From assembly GCF_023028345.1 (NCBI RefSeq), contig NZ_CP095487.1, positions 3,286,001 through 3,350,000 of the forward strand: 64,000 nucleotides of DNA. Reading direction: 5' to 3'. The position numbers and the translations under genes are program-made. Below, in pieces: positions 16,624 to 25,154 of this stretch (the stretch's first letter is position 1; each line of letters begins with the position of its first letter). The DNA is from Halorientalis marina. GTDB taxonomy: Archaea > Halobacteriota > Halobacteria > Halobacteriales > Haloarculaceae. The notes under the pieces were generated by a model, which ran no database searches, was not told the DNA's origin, and saw only the letters and a program-made list of their open reading frames with translations.

Positions 16624-17562
16624 TCACTCGTTTTCGGCTTCGTAGACGCGGACGTTCCGGAACGTCGAGTCGGAGCTACTGCAGTCGACGCCGTCGACGT
16701 TGCCGTCACAGTCCATGACGAAGACCATGTACTGGATGTCGGCGTCGAGGTCGACGTTGTTTTCCGCGAACTTCTCGCCGATGGGGACCTCGTAGGTCAC
16801 GGTCCCGTCACCGGCGCTGTAAGCGGTTCCGTCGGGTTTGTCGACCGGGACGCCCCAGTTCTGCCCGCCGAAGGGTTTGATGATACGCGCGGAAGTCTGA
16901 CTGTCGTCGTTCTCCAGGCCGATGCCGTGGATTTCGCCCTCCGCACCGCTCTCGAACTCGAAGGAGATGACGGTATCGCGAGTGACGTTGTACTCGAAGG
17001 GGATTCGCTGCCAGCGGTTGCCGGTGAGCGTGATGCCGTCGTCGGTGGTCGTCACGGTGCCCGAGCCGTCCTGGCCGCTCTCGAACGCCGCGAGCGACGC
17101 GTCGTCGAAGTCGACGAACCGGGCGGCCAGCCCGTCGGTGATCCGAAACGCGCGGTCGTAGAGGACCGCGCCGTTCGGTTCGTGGACCACGCGGACGCGG
17201 AGGTCGCCGTCGGCGACGCCGTGCCGGAGGCGGAACCGCTCGCCGGCGGTGAAGCGGTCGTCGCCGTCGCTCGTGACGGTTCGGAGCGACGAGAGCGGGA
17301 CGCGGTCCGAGCTGTCGGGCCGCTTGAGGACGACAGCGATATCGTCGACGCGGAGCGCGTCGCCGCTTTCGTGCGTGATGGTCAGGTTCGACGCCGTCAC
17401 GTCGGCGTCGACGGCGACCGTCGTCGGGTCGCTGGTCGCGTCGTCGGCGAACCCGAGCGCGAACACGGCGACGATACCGATCAGGACGATACCGACACCG
17501 ACCAGCAGGAGCGAGCCGACGACCTCCGACTGGGCGCGATTCCGGTGGGACACGTCGAACAC
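16624..17562 (-). CDS. Type IV pilin-like protein
   Basis: This 312-residue protein has the archaeal pilin N-terminal signature RAQSEVVGSLLLVG: a short positive leader followed by a long hydrophobic helix (GIVLIGIVAVFALGFA). The prepilin peptidase would cut before QSEVVG. The rest is a beta-rich extracellular domain with sequons (ASNLTITHE, FEYNVTRD) and a late Cys pair (FVMDCDGN, GVDCSSSD). It is longer than ordinary pilins, so a minor pilin or pilin-like adhesin is likely. The start is GTG 17562; a TATA-like ATTATTAT (minus strand, 17583-17590) is 21-28 bases upstream. Confidence 0.8.
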   Translation of the reverse strand: MFDVSHRNRAQSEVVGSLLLVGVGIVLIGIVAVFALGFADDATSDPTTVAVDADVTASNLTITHESGDALRVDDIAVVLKRPDSSDRVPLSSLRTVTSDGDDRFTAGERFRLRHGVADGDLRVRVVHEPNGAVLYDRAFRITDGLAARFVDFDDASLAAFESGQDGSGTVTTTDDGITLTGNRWQRIPFEYNVTRDTVISFEFESGAEGEIHGIGLENDDSQTSARIIKPFGGQNWGVPVDKPDGTAYSAGDGTVTYEVPIGEKFAENNVDLDADIQYMVFVMDCDGNVDGVDCSSSDSTFRNVRVYEAENE

Positions 17563-17670
17563 GGGCGTGTCTACTCACAGCTGATAATAATCCGTTTCGT
17601 TGGTTTCGACGGCCGAATCGGGCGCTGACGGTTCGGCAGGGTTTTGGGTCGCCTGCCCCTCCGTTCGGTC

Positions 17671-18948
17671 ATGACCGACACGATCACGGCGCGACTCTCG
17701 GACCCGGCGACAGCCCGGGAGTCGGGCCACCAGAAGATGGACTGGGCGCGGGAACACATGCCGATCCTCGCGGCCCTCCGCGAGGAGTACCAGGCCGACC
17801 AGCCGTTCGCCGGCGAGCGCATCGGGATGGCGATGCACGTCGAAGCCAAGACCGCGGTGCTTGCCGAACTGCTCGCCGAGGGCGGCGCCGAGGTCGCCAT
17901 CACCGGCTGTAACCCCCTCTCGACGCACGACGACGTGTCTGCGGCGCTGGACGCCCACGAGAACGTCGTCTCCTACGCCGAACGCGGCGTCGACGACGAG
18001 GCGTACTACGCCGCCATCGAGGCCGTCATCGGCCACGAGCCGACGATCACCGTCGACGACGGGATGGACCTCGTCGCCGCCATCCACGAGGACTACCCCG
18101 AACTCATCGACACCATCGTCGGCGGCTGCGAGGAGACGACCACCGGCGTCCACCGTCTGCGCGCGATGGCCGAAGACGGCGCACTGGAGTACCCCGTCTT
18201 CGCGGTCAACGACACGCCGATGAAGCGACTGTTCGACAACGTCCACGGCACCGGCGAGTCCGTGCTCGCGTCCATCGCCATGACCACGAACCTCTCCTAC
18301 GCCGGCAAGACCGTCGTCGTCGGCGGCTATGGCGACTGCGGGAAGGGGCTCGCGAAGAAGGCCGCCGGGCAGAACGCCCGCGTGATCGTCACCGAGGTCG
18401 AACCCCGTCGCGCCCTTGAGGCCCACATGGAGGGCTACGAGGTCATGCCCATGCAGGAGGCCGCGAAGGAGGGCGACGTGTTCGTCACGACCACCGGCAA
18501 CCGCGACGTCATCACCCGCGAGGACTTCGAAGTAATGAAAGACGGGGTGTTGCTCGCCAACGCCGGCCACTTCGACGTGGAGGTCGACCTCGACGCGCTC
18601 GCGGACCTGGCCGTCGACACCTTCGAGGCCCGCGACGGCGTCCGGGCCTACGAGATGGCCGACGGCCGCGAACTGAACGTCCTGGCGGAGGGGCGCCTCG
18701 TCAACCTCGCGACCCCCATCGCGCTCGGCCACCCCGTCGAGGTGATGGACCAGTCCTTCGGCGTACAGGCCGTCTGTGTCCGCGAACTCGTCGAATCCGG
18801 CGACGAGTACGGGCCCGGCGTCCACGACGTGCCCGACGAACTCGACCGCGAGGTCGCCGAAATCAAACTCGACGCCGAGGGCGTCGCCTACGACGACCTC
18901 ACCGACGACCAGGCCGAGTACATGGGCACCTGGCAGCACGGCACGTGA
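17671..18948 (+). CDS. ahcY: Adenosylhomocysteinase
   Basis: This 425-residue NAD-dependent enzyme splits S-adenosylhomocysteine into adenosine and homocysteine, relieving product inhibition of methyltransferases. The NAD-binding motif VVVGGYGDCGKG and the NDTPMKRLFDN segment, where Lys and Asp contact substrate, are well conserved. The archaeal ending DQAEYMGTWQHGT lacks the bacterial/eukaryotic KPDHYRY tail. ATG 17671 is the conserved start (MTDTITARLSD). A methyltransferase gene begins one base after its stop, so the two are probably cotranscribed. Confidence 0.97.
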   Translation: MTDTITARLSDPATARESGHQKMDWAREHMPILAALREEYQADQPFAGERIGMAMHVEAKTAVLAELLAEGGAEVAITGCNPLSTHDDVSAALDAHENVVSYAERGVDDEAYYAAIEAVIGHEPTITVDDGMDLVAAIHEDYPELIDTIVGGCEETTTGVHRLRAMAEDGALEYPVFAVNDTPMKRLFDNVHGTGESVLASIAMTTNLSYAGKTVVVGGYGDCGKGLAKKAAGQNARVIVTEVEPRRALEAHMEGYEVMPMQEAAKEGDVFVTTTGNRDVITREDFEVMKDGVLLANAGHFDVEVDLDALADLAVDTFEARDGVRAYEMADGRELNVLAEGRLVNLATPIALGHPVEVMDQSFGVQAVCVRELVESGDEYGPGVHDVPDELDREVAEIKLDAEGVAYDDLTDDQAEYMGTWQHGT

Positions 18949-18949
18949 G

Positions 18950-19774
18950 ATGAGCGACGACGGACGGGACGAGGCCACGAACCGGCGGGAGACCGCGAAC
19001 CGCTGGGACGCGGCCGACTACGACGCGGACCACGGCTTCGTCCACGAGTACGGCCGGTCGCTCGTCGACCGGCTCGACCCGAAACCGGGGGAGCGGGTGC
19101 TGGACCTGGGCTGTGGGACCGGCCACCTGACCGCCGAGGTCGCCGCCGCCGTCGGGAACGACGGTGCCGTCGTGGGCATCGACCGGTCCGCGGAGATGGT
19201 CGCGGCCGCCCGCGAGGAGCACGACGCGCCCACGTTCCGCCAGGCGGACGCCCGAACGTTCGGGACCGAGGACCCCTTCGATGCGGTCCTCTCGAACGCC
19301 GCGCTCCACTGGGTTCCCGGGAGCGACCAGGCCGACGTGCTGGCCCAGGTCGCCGACGCCCTCCGGCCCGGTGGCCGCTTCGTCGCCGAGATGGGCGGTG
19401 TCGGGAACGTCGACCGCGTCGTGACGGCGACGCTGGCCGAACTCGCCGAACGGGGGCACGACCGGGACCACCCCTGGTACTTCCCGAGCGTCGGCGAGTA
19501 CGCGACACGGCTGGAAAACGCGGGGTTCGAGGTCCGGCTGGCACGGCTGTTCGACCGGCCGACCGACCTCGACGGGCCGGACGGCCTGCGAAACTGGCTC
19601 GGGATGTTCGGCGACAGCCTGCTGGCCGACCTGCCCGACGTCGAGCGGACTGCCGTGGTCGACGGCGTGGCGGACCGCCTCCGCGAGGAGCTGTACGACG
19701 CCGAGAGCGAAACGTGGACGGCGGACTACCGACGGTTGCGGTTCGAGGCGGTCGCCGACGCGACCGAGAACTAA
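18950..19774 (+). CDS. Class I SAM-dependent methyltransferase
   Basis: The 274-residue protein has the AdoMet-binding loop VLDLGCGTGHLTAEV near residues 46-60, the acidic end of strand 2 in VGIDRSAEMV and motif IV SNAALHWV. This pattern matches small-molecule or lipid methyltransferases such as trans-aconitate methyltransferase-like enzymes. The substrate is unknown. The ATG lies two bases after the ahcY TGA, suggesting an operon in which SAH made by this enzyme is removed by its neighbour. The alternative of an earlier start within ahcY is unlikely because it would read the wrong frame of a well-conserved gene. Confidence 0.85.
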   Translation: MSDDGRDEATNRRETANRWDAADYDADHGFVHEYGRSLVDRLDPKPGERVLDLGCGTGHLTAEVAAAVGNDGAVVGIDRSAEMVAAAREEHDAPTFRQADARTFGTEDPFDAVLSNAALHWVPGSDQADVLAQVADALRPGGRFVAEMGGVGNVDRVVTATLAELAERGHDRDHPWYFPSVGEYATRLENAGFEVRLARLFDRPTDLDGPDGLRNWLGMFGDSLLADLPDVERTAVVDGVADRLREELYDAESETWTADYRRLRFEAVADATEN

Positions 19775-19799
19775 GTCGGTCGACCACGAAGGGGCGGCC

Positions 19800-20711
19800 A
19801 TGACCGACGACGCCGACGAGACCACCGCCGGGCGTGATCCGGCAGACGCACTTCTCGTCGCCGCCCACGAGATTCGTCTCGGCATCCTCAGGGCGCTCTG
19901 GCGGGCCGAAAATCACGCGCTCCCCTTCTCCGACCTGCGGCGGGCCGTCGGCGTCCGGGACGCCGGCAAGTTCAATTACCACCTCTCGAAACTGGAGGGG
20001 CGGTTCGTCACCCACGTCGAGGACCGGTACGAACTGCTGTATCCCGGCCACCGACTGATCGATGCCGTCCAGAGCGGCGTGTTCGACCGCGAAATCGAAG
20101 ACACCGAGATCGCGGTCGCAGGGGCCTGCCGCGACTGTGACGGCGACCTCGTGTTCACCTACCGGGAGTTCATCGGCCGGGTCCGCTGTCGGGACTGTGA
20201 GGAGACGATGCTGGGGTACCCGTTCGACCCCGGTGGGTTCGCCGAACGGGACGACGAGGCCGCTATCGTCCGGGCGTTCGACCGTCGGACGCGGCGCTAC
20301 TGGCGCTCCGGGACCGACGGCGTCTGTCTGGTCTGTGCCGGCCCGACCGAGGTGGCGCTGGTCGACGAGGCGACGACGTTGCAGGCACTCGACCGCTACG
20401 ACGACCACTACGCGAGCGACCAGCCAGTCGTCGCCGCCGTGGACTGTCAGCACTGCAGTTTCTACAGTTACGTCCCCGTCGGCGTCGTCCTCCTCGGACA
20501 CCCCGGCGTCGTCGGCTCGCTCTTTCGCCGAGGGTTCGACGTGCGCGACCGCCACCTCTGGGACCTCCCGTTCGTCGTCGATGCCGACCGGGTGACCCTC
20601 GCCGAGACGGACCCGAAACGTGTCGTGGTGACCGCGACGCCCGCGGAAAAGCTGGCTGCGACCGTCGACGAGACCGCGAGCATCGCCGAGGTCGAGGGAC
20701 TCGTGGGGTAA
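19800..20711 (+). CDS. ArsR-type winged-helix transcriptional regulator
   Basis: The 303-residue protein starts with an ArsR-like winged-helix domain (residues about 15-95): HEIRLGILRALW, then SDLRRAVGVRDAGKFNYHL as the recognition helix region. A second part contains CxxC-type knuckles (CRDCDGD, CRDCEET, CLVCAG, CQHCSFY) that probably bind zinc. Large haloarchaeal regulators with this layout act on unknown targets. The gene is 25 bases after the methyltransferase stop, same strand. Ligand and operator are not known. Confidence 0.8.
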   Translation: MTDDADETTAGRDPADALLVAAHEIRLGILRALWRAENHALPFSDLRRAVGVRDAGKFNYHLSKLEGRFVTHVEDRYELLYPGHRLIDAVQSGVFDREIEDTEIAVAGACRDCDGDLVFTYREFIGRVRCRDCEETMLGYPFDPGGFAERDDEAAIVRAFDRRTRRYWRSGTDGVCLVCAGPTEVALVDEATTLQALDRYDDHYASDQPVVAAVDCQHCSFYSYVPVGVVLLGHPGVVGSLFRRGFDVRDRHLWDLPFVVDADRVTLAETDPKRVVVTATPAEKLAATVDETASIAEVEGLVG

Positions 20712-20726
20712 ACGCCCCCGGGCCCC

Positions 20727-21305
20727 TCAGTCGCCGGCCGTCGGGGCCGGTGTCGTCGGGCAGTCGGGATACGCCGCGACGTTCGCGTACGTGACGAGTG
20801 CGTGCCCGAGTTCGGCGACCCGCTCCTCGATGTCCTCGTCGGCGAGCCGGCCGTCAGCCGTCGCGGCGTGGGAGTTCGGGACCGCGACCTGGTCCGGGAG
20901 CGTCCAGGCGTCCAGCGCCCGCATCGTCTCCCGGAGGTGTTCGAGCGCCGGAAGCGGGAACCCGCCACCGGCGACGGCGAGGAGGCCGACTGTCGTGTCC
21001 GCGAACTCGTCGAACCCGCTGTAATCGAGGGCCGTCTTCAGCGGCGACGCGTACGAGCCGTGATACATCGGCGTCCCGAGCAGGACGGCGTCGGCCGCTC
21101 GCAGGCGCCGCCGGAGTTCCGGCGCGTCACCCGCATCCGGGGCGTCCGCGTCGAAGACCGGCAGGTCCCACTCCCGGAGGTCCAGCAGTTCGGTCGTCGC
21201 GCCCGCCGCGGTCGCGGCATCGAGCGCTCGGTCGACGGCGATACGTGTCGTGCTGTCGTCGGCCAGACTCCCGACGAGTCCGACCACGTGAGCGTTCTCG
21301 GTCAT
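20727..21305 (-). CDS. NADPH-dependent FMN reductase-like flavoprotein
   Basis: This 192-residue flavodoxin-fold protein has the N-terminal phosphate loop VGLVGSLADDSTT and the GTPMYHGSYASPLKTALDY segment diagnostic of the NADPH-dependent FMN reductase family (SsuE/ArsH/chromate reductase group). It binds FMN and reduces quinones, metals or azo compounds with NAD(P)H. The true substrate is unknown. It converges on the ArsR-like regulator gene, 15 bases away. In the 80 bases upstream a near-palindrome surrounds GGCATGC (about 21325-21340), which could be an operator. Confidence 0.85.
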   Translation of the reverse strand: MTENAHVVGLVGSLADDSTTRIAVDRALDAATAAGATTELLDLREWDLPVFDADAPDAGDAPELRRRLRAADAVLLGTPMYHGSYASPLKTALDYSGFDEFADTTVGLLAVAGGGFPLPALEHLRETMRALDAWTLPDQVAVPNSHAATADGRLADEDIEERVAELGHALVTYANVAAYPDCPTTPAPTAGD

Positions 21306-21385
21306 GTTCGATCCGTACTCGAATACACGGCATGCTGTGTGATAAGCGCTCGCTGAACTCGGTTTCAGTAACTAATCGTATGTAT

Positions 21386-22282
21386 TCACACCGTGATCAG
21401 GACGGCGCCGACGACGACGAAGCCGGCGCCGGCGACGACGCCGCGGGTGACGCGTTCCACGTCGCGCAGGAGGACGGCCGAAAAGAGGGTCGTGAACAGG
21501 GGCGCGGTCGCGGCCAGCGAGTCGACGATGGCGACCCGACCGGCTTCGAGCGAGAACGCAGTGAAGAAGGCGAGGAGCGCGACGGCCGTCAGCAGGCCGC
21601 TCCCGGCGAAGTAGCGGTACGAGGCCCGCGGCGCGGAGAGCACGTCCTGCCGGTTCCGTGCGAGGGCGTACGCGGCGAGCACGACGAGCGCGGCCGTCTC
21701 GTTGACGGCGACGGCCTGCAGCGGCGTCGCGGCCGTGTCGGTGAAGCCGAACCGCCGGAGGACGTTCCCAGCGGCGAAGACGGCGGCCGCACCGACGGGA
21801 AAGAGCAGGTCCCGTGGCTGCCAGCCGGACACGTCCCCGCCCTTCGAGTAGGTGAGGACGACCAGCCCGCCGACGAGGACGGCGACCCCGACGCCGGTCA
21901 GCGGCCCGAGCGGTTCGCCGAGAAAGCCCAGCGCGAGCAGCGTCGCGAACAGCGGGCGGGTGCTGATGCCGGCGCTGTTGATGCTCGCGCCGACGCGGTC
22001 GACGCCCGCGAACACGAAGATGCGCCCCAGTGCCGTCCCGAACAGGCCCGCGACGGCGAACAGGGCGACGAGCCGCGGCGTCAGCCCCGCGAACGGGTCC
22101 GGCCAGGACTGGATCGCCAGCGCCACCCAGTACAGCAGCGAGTCCACGACGACGACGACCAGCGCGGCCTGCAACGAGTTCCCACCGGCGTCCATCCCGC
22201 GTTTGTCGAGGATGGGGCCGAATCCCCAGAGGACGGCCGGGACGAGCGCCAGCGCGTAGACGACCAGCGGCGTCTGGGTCAT
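21386..22282 (-). CDS. EamA/DMT-family transporter
   Basis: The 298-residue protein has about ten transmembrane helices in two EamA halves. The first begins VVYALALVPAVLWGFGPILDKRG and the second near GLLTAVALLAFFTAFSLEAG. These drug/metabolite transporters export or import small metabolites such as amino acids; the substrate cannot be deduced. It is on the same strand as the flavin reductase but separated by 80 bases. The start ATG 22282 has no obvious strong TATA box; the divergent hjc promoter lies about 90 bases upstream. Confidence 0.85.
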   Translation of the reverse strand: MTQTPLVVYALALVPAVLWGFGPILDKRGMDAGGNSLQAALVVVVVDSLLYWVALAIQSWPDPFAGLTPRLVALFAVAGLFGTALGRIFVFAGVDRVGASINSAGISTRPLFATLLALGFLGEPLGPLTGVGVAVLVGGLVVLTYSKGGDVSGWQPRDLLFPVGAAAVFAAGNVLRRFGFTDTAATPLQAVAVNETAALVVLAAYALARNRQDVLSAPRASYRYFAGSGLLTAVALLAFFTAFSLEAGRVAIVDSLAATAPLFTTLFSAVLLRDVERVTRGVVAGAGFVVVGAVLITV

Positions 22283-22370
22283 CGCACCACCACGTGTGGG
22301 ACCATCGGGATAGCGGAAGGGAGGCCGGCGCGGTGAAGTGGGTTTCCATCGCGAACGGGCGTCGCGGTGG

Positions 22371-22377
22371 GCTTAAG
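22371..22377 (+). promoter_or_regulatory. TATA box aligned to fossil hjc start
   Basis: GCTTAAG is 25-31 bases before the GTG at 22402, the spacing expected for leaderless haloarchaeal genes. It is about 210 bases before the intact hjc ATG, so transcripts now would carry a 180-base leader containing the duplicated fragment. Confidence 0.55.
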
Positions 22378-22401
22378 ACCGCCGACGAGCGAGTAGCGGG
22401 T

Positions 22402-22584
22402 GTGTCCTCGAACCGGAACGGCGACCACCGGAACACTCGCTCGGCTCACGGCGTCACCGTTCGCCAGTCGCGGCGCTTCGCGCCGCGCACCGCTCGTCTT
22501 CCGAGCCCCCGCTCGCTTCGCTCGCGGGGACGACGGGAACGCGAACTCGTCAACGAACTCGACGCAGTCGAGGTGGATCACTGA
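22402..22584 (+). pseudogene. Partial duplicate of hjc N-terminus, split by palindromes
   Basis: GTG 22402 opens a 60-codon frame whose first codons read (V/M)[10 protein letters not shown], close to the Hjc start [11 protein letters not shown] 97-base insert (about 22435-22531) with two hairpins (22470-22476/22480-22486 and 22508-22512/22524-22528) interrupts it. Then [12 protein letters not shown] resumes, encoded by a 34-base stretch (22532-22565) identical to 22609-22642 in hjc. The frame stops at TGA 22582-22584, which shares its last base with the hjc ATG (TGATG). Confidence 0.75.
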
Positions 22585-23105
22585 TGTCGAGCAATCGGAA
22601 AGGCGACAGACGGGAACGCGAACTCGTCAACGAACTCGACGCCGCGGGCTTCGCGGTGATGCGCGCGCCGGCCTCGGGGAGCGCCACCGAGCGGGAACTG
22701 CCCGACGTGCTCGCGGGCAACGGCGAGGAGTTCTTCGCCGTCGAGGCGAAATCGTCGGCGGGCGACCCCATCTACCTCGACGGGGAGGAGATCGAAGCCT
22801 TGCTGTACTTCTCGCAGAACTTCGGCGCGAAACCCCGCGTCGGCGTCCGCTTCGACCGCGAGGACTGGTACTTCTTCCACCCCGGCGACCTCTACACCAC
22901 CGACGGCGGCAACTACCGCGTCAAGAAAGAGACCGCGCTCTCGGATGGGACCGACTTCGCCGAACTCGTCGGCGACTCCGAGAAAGTCACGCTCGAAGAA
23001 GCGGCGGCGCAGGCCGCCACGGACGACGACGAGGACCGCCGCGAGGTCCTGGCGGCGCTCGAACGCGGCGACATCTCCGTCGAGGACGCCCTGGCACTGC
23101 TATAG
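22584..23105 (+). CDS. hjc: Holliday junction resolvase Hjc
   Basis: This 173-residue nuclease of the archaeal Hjc family cuts four-way DNA junctions as a dimer. The catalytic signature is complete: Glu in [10 protein letters not shown] (residue 11), PDV (Asp 41), and VEAKSS (Glu 54, Lys 56). The core ends near residue 125. A C-terminal extension of about 45 acidic residues ends in a small motif [20 protein letters not shown] resembling a SHOCT-type helix pair. ATG 22584 matches the conserved MSxNxKGDRRE start. The leader is abnormal: it contains a partial duplicate of this gene's own 5' end. Confidence 0.93.
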   Translation: MSSNRKGDRRERELVNELDAAGFAVMRAPASGSATERELPDVLAGNGEEFFAVEAKSSAGDPIYLDGEEIEALLYFSQNFGAKPRVGVRFDREDWYFFHPGDLYTTDGGNYRVKKETALSDGTDFAELVGDSEKVTLEEAAAQAATDDDEDRREVLAALERGDISVEDALALL

Positions 23106-23109
23106 TACC

Positions 23110-23232
23110 TTTTTTAGCCTCGGGTGCGCTCCGCGCACCTCTCGGCTAAAAAATCTACGCTAAAAAATCCGGACGCTCGCTCCGCTCGCGTCCGGTGAAC
23201 CGCCTCGCGCCGCCGGCGCACGGCGGATGCTC
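23110..23232. repeat. Palindrome-cluster intergenic element, copy C
   Basis: An outer inverted repeat TTTTTTAGCC/GGCTAAAAAA (23110-23119/23144-23153) encloses a GGTGCGC hairpin and probably acts as hjc terminator. Further stems are 23169-23176/23188-23195 and 23200-23204/23222-23226. The 38-base end 23195-23232 nearly matches copy B. It marks the boundary to the lower-GC segment that follows. Confidence 0.75.
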
Positions 23233-23378
23233 TTTCTCAGGACAGAGGATTCATTCAGCACAGAGCAGAACTATCGACTGCCTGTCCATAATTTGCAACC
23301 CCATGTATATACCTGCTTCACATATCCAATGTTGTAATAGAACTGGTGCATAAGTCGATCCAGTATGATTTTTGATAT

Positions 23379-23936
23379 ATGGTTTATTGCTCAAACTGTG
23401 GTGTAGAGGTAGCCGCGAACAAACCCTTTTGTGGGGAATGCGGGCACGAAATTGACGGCGAATCCAACGAATCCGCATCCAGTACTGTTGAATCAACGTC
23501 TAGTTCTGAGCGCGTATATCAGCATCCTGGAAAGGACGGAATAGCATTCGGTCACCTCGCCAAAGTTGCAGCCATTGCCCTCCTCCCTAGCATCATTCTT
23601 GAAATCGCCATGCCAGGCGCGGTCGGTGGGGCCGGGTTGCTGATCGGACTCCCACTATTCACCTATCTCGGCTACCAGATGCCCACAATCAAAACTGCGT
23701 TCGGGAAACTCTCATTCTGGACCGCGATCGTTTTCTTCCTGTCCCCGATCCTGCTGATTATCCATACCCTCATATTCGCGGGCGGAACGGAAGGTGCTGC
23801 AGAGGCTGCAGGGGCAGCCATCGGCGGAACAATCCTTGTCGTCGGGGCGTTCGTTATTGGAATTCCAGTCGGGATCGGATTCTATCTGCTTTCAAATCGG
23901 TATAGTATCGAAGAAAACGCGACTATCGAAAAGTAA
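23379..23936 (+). CDS. Zinc-ribbon membrane protein in a low-GC island
   Basis: This 185-residue protein starts with a zinc ribbon, CSNCGVEV...CGECGH (residues 4-22), followed by a Ser/Glu-rich linker and four hydrophobic segments (for example VAAIALLPSIILEIAM, LSFWTAIVFFLSPILLIIHTL, GTILVVGAFVIGIPVGIGFYLL). Such zinc-ribbon plus membrane proteins are common but of unknown function. Codon use is unlike its neighbours: many A/T-ending codons and few acidic residues. Flanking DNA is also AT-richer, which suggests recent acquisition. The only start giving an N-terminal zinc ribbon is ATG 23379. Confidence 0.75.
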   Translation: MVYCSNCGVEVAANKPFCGECGHEIDGESNESASSTVESTSSSERVYQHPGKDGIAFGHLAKVAAIALLPSIILEIAMPGAVGGAGLLIGLPLFTYLGYQMPTIKTAFGKLSFWTAIVFFLSPILLIIHTLIFAGGTEGAAEAAGAAIGGTILVVGAFVIGIPVGIGFYLLSNRYSIEENATIEK

Positions 23937-24179
23937 TCTCTAACGAAAATACGAATAGCCAGCCCCGCTTGCTTGGAAGCTCAACGGGTTGCTACTGCTC
24001 AATATGTGAGCCACTCAATTCAAATCAAGAGTGGGCAGAGTTACCGGCTGATTGTGAGCGCATGCGGGACTCGCGCCCTGCATATTACACCGCGCTCAGA
24101 ACATCATCTCGAACTGGTAGGATTCTCGCCAGTCAATTCGCATGTCTACTGAGCGGGTTCACCGTCCGCGTTCCAGGCT
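23937..24179. other. Low-GC intergenic segment with no supported gene
   Basis: This 243-base gap continues the AT-richer composition of the zinc-ribbon gene. An open frame crossing it runs on antisense to the SWIM gene and is not convincing. I see no palindrome cluster, strong promoter or known RNA. It may be the remaining part of the acquired segment. Confidence 0.5.
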
Positions 24180-24788
24180 TTAGTCCACGATCGCGGCGTC
24201 CTCCACGCGGCGAAGCCGCGAGTACGGGAAGGCGTAGACGCGCGGCTCGCGGTTGCGGAGTTCGTCACCGAGGTACACCACGTCAACGACGAGGTCGTTG
24301 GCCGGGTACCGCTCGTTCGTCTCGTGAGCGGCCACCGTCTTCCCCGTGGCTTCGATGACGTACTCGTCGGCGCGGTCGGAGCGGACCCGTCGGACGACGA
24401 GGGTGTCGCCGGTCTCGCGGTCGGTGACCACGTCGCCGGGGTCGAGCCGGCAGTCGGTACAGAGTGGCGGCTCGGCGGTCTCGGGGACGAACGCCTCGTC
24501 CCCGCAGGCGGCACAGTCGGCGCGGCGCTTCCCGGGCGGCGGGGCGCGTTCGAGGTTGATCTCGATAGCGACGCGGCGGAGGTGTTTGCACCGCTCGTGG
24601 CGGTAGCGGTGGTCGGGACAGGTACAGCGCCGGCCGGGTACGTCGACGGTGTAGGAGCCGTGGTCGGTCTCGACGGCGTAACAGCCGCCGCTCAGCGGCG
24701 TGACTGCCATCGGTTCGGTCCAGGCGCGGGCGGCGCGGGGGTCGAGCTCGCGCGGATCGGGCGCGAGCGGTGCTCTCCGTTGGGACAT
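24180..24788 (-). CDS. SWIM zinc-finger protein
   Basis: The 202-residue protein contains a SWIM motif, CTCPDHRYRHERCKHL (about residues 60-75; pattern CxCxnHxC), which binds zinc and often nucleic acid or protein. A second zinc-knuckle-like segment, CAACGDEAF...CTDCRLD, lies at about residues 95-115. The remainder is a beta-rich domain (GDVVTDRETGDTLVVRRV) of unknown role. Haloarchaeal genomes carry several such small SWIM proteins; their partners are unknown. It starts at ATG 24788. Confidence 0.88.
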   Translation of the reverse strand: MSQRRAPLAPDPRELDPRAARAWTEPMAVTPLSGGCYAVETDHGSYTVDVPGRRCTCPDHRYRHERCKHLRRVAIEINLERAPPPGKRRADCAACGDEAFVPETAEPPLCTDCRLDPGDVVTDRETGDTLVVRRVRSDRADEYVIEATGKTVAAHETNERYPANDLVVDVVYLGDELRNREPRVYAFPYSRLRRVEDAAIVD

Positions 24789-24944
24789 GGGCTATCCGGA
24801 CGCGGCTCGTGTTTCGGGTGCGTCCACCCGAAACGTAGGTGCTGGAGCTACTTGAGGGGCGCGGCCGGGCGGGGGGAACCGAACGTATCACGGGCGGACG
24901 CGGGCATCGAAGCCCTTTTGCACGGGCCGGGGAAATCCGGCGAT

Positions 24945-25148
24945 ATGGATATCGAGCGGGAGACGGTCGTCGAAGCGGGCGTGTCCATCGGGGCCGCTAT
25001 CGTCTTCATTATCGCCGTCCTCCTCGTCGGCTCGCAGTTCAGAACCAACGGCGACATCACCGGGACCGGCGGCCTCGCCGTCGTCGGCACCATCGGTTTC
25101 TTCGTCTTCCTGATGGCAGGCGTGGGCGTCTACTTCGCGTACAGATAG
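24945..25148 (+). CDS. Small two-helix membrane protein
   Basis: This 67-residue protein contains two membrane segments, GVSIGAAIVFIIAVLLVGS and LAVVGTIGFFVFLMAGVGVYFA, with a short N-terminal acidic stretch (DIERETVVEA). Function unknown. ATG 24945 is chosen because TTTTGCA (24916-24922) lies 23-29 bases upstream in a suitable place for TATA. It converges on priL six bases later. Confidence 0.65.
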   Translation: MDIERETVVEAGVSIGAAIVFIIAVLLVGSQFRTNGDITGTGGLAVVGTIGFFVFLMAGVGVYFAYR

Positions 25149-25154
25149 GGGCGC

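Noticed and set aside
23969-24358. 129-codon plus-strand frame in the low-GC island
   Set aside because: Half of it runs antisense to the SWIM zinc-finger gene, and the rest has no start signal or recognisable motif.
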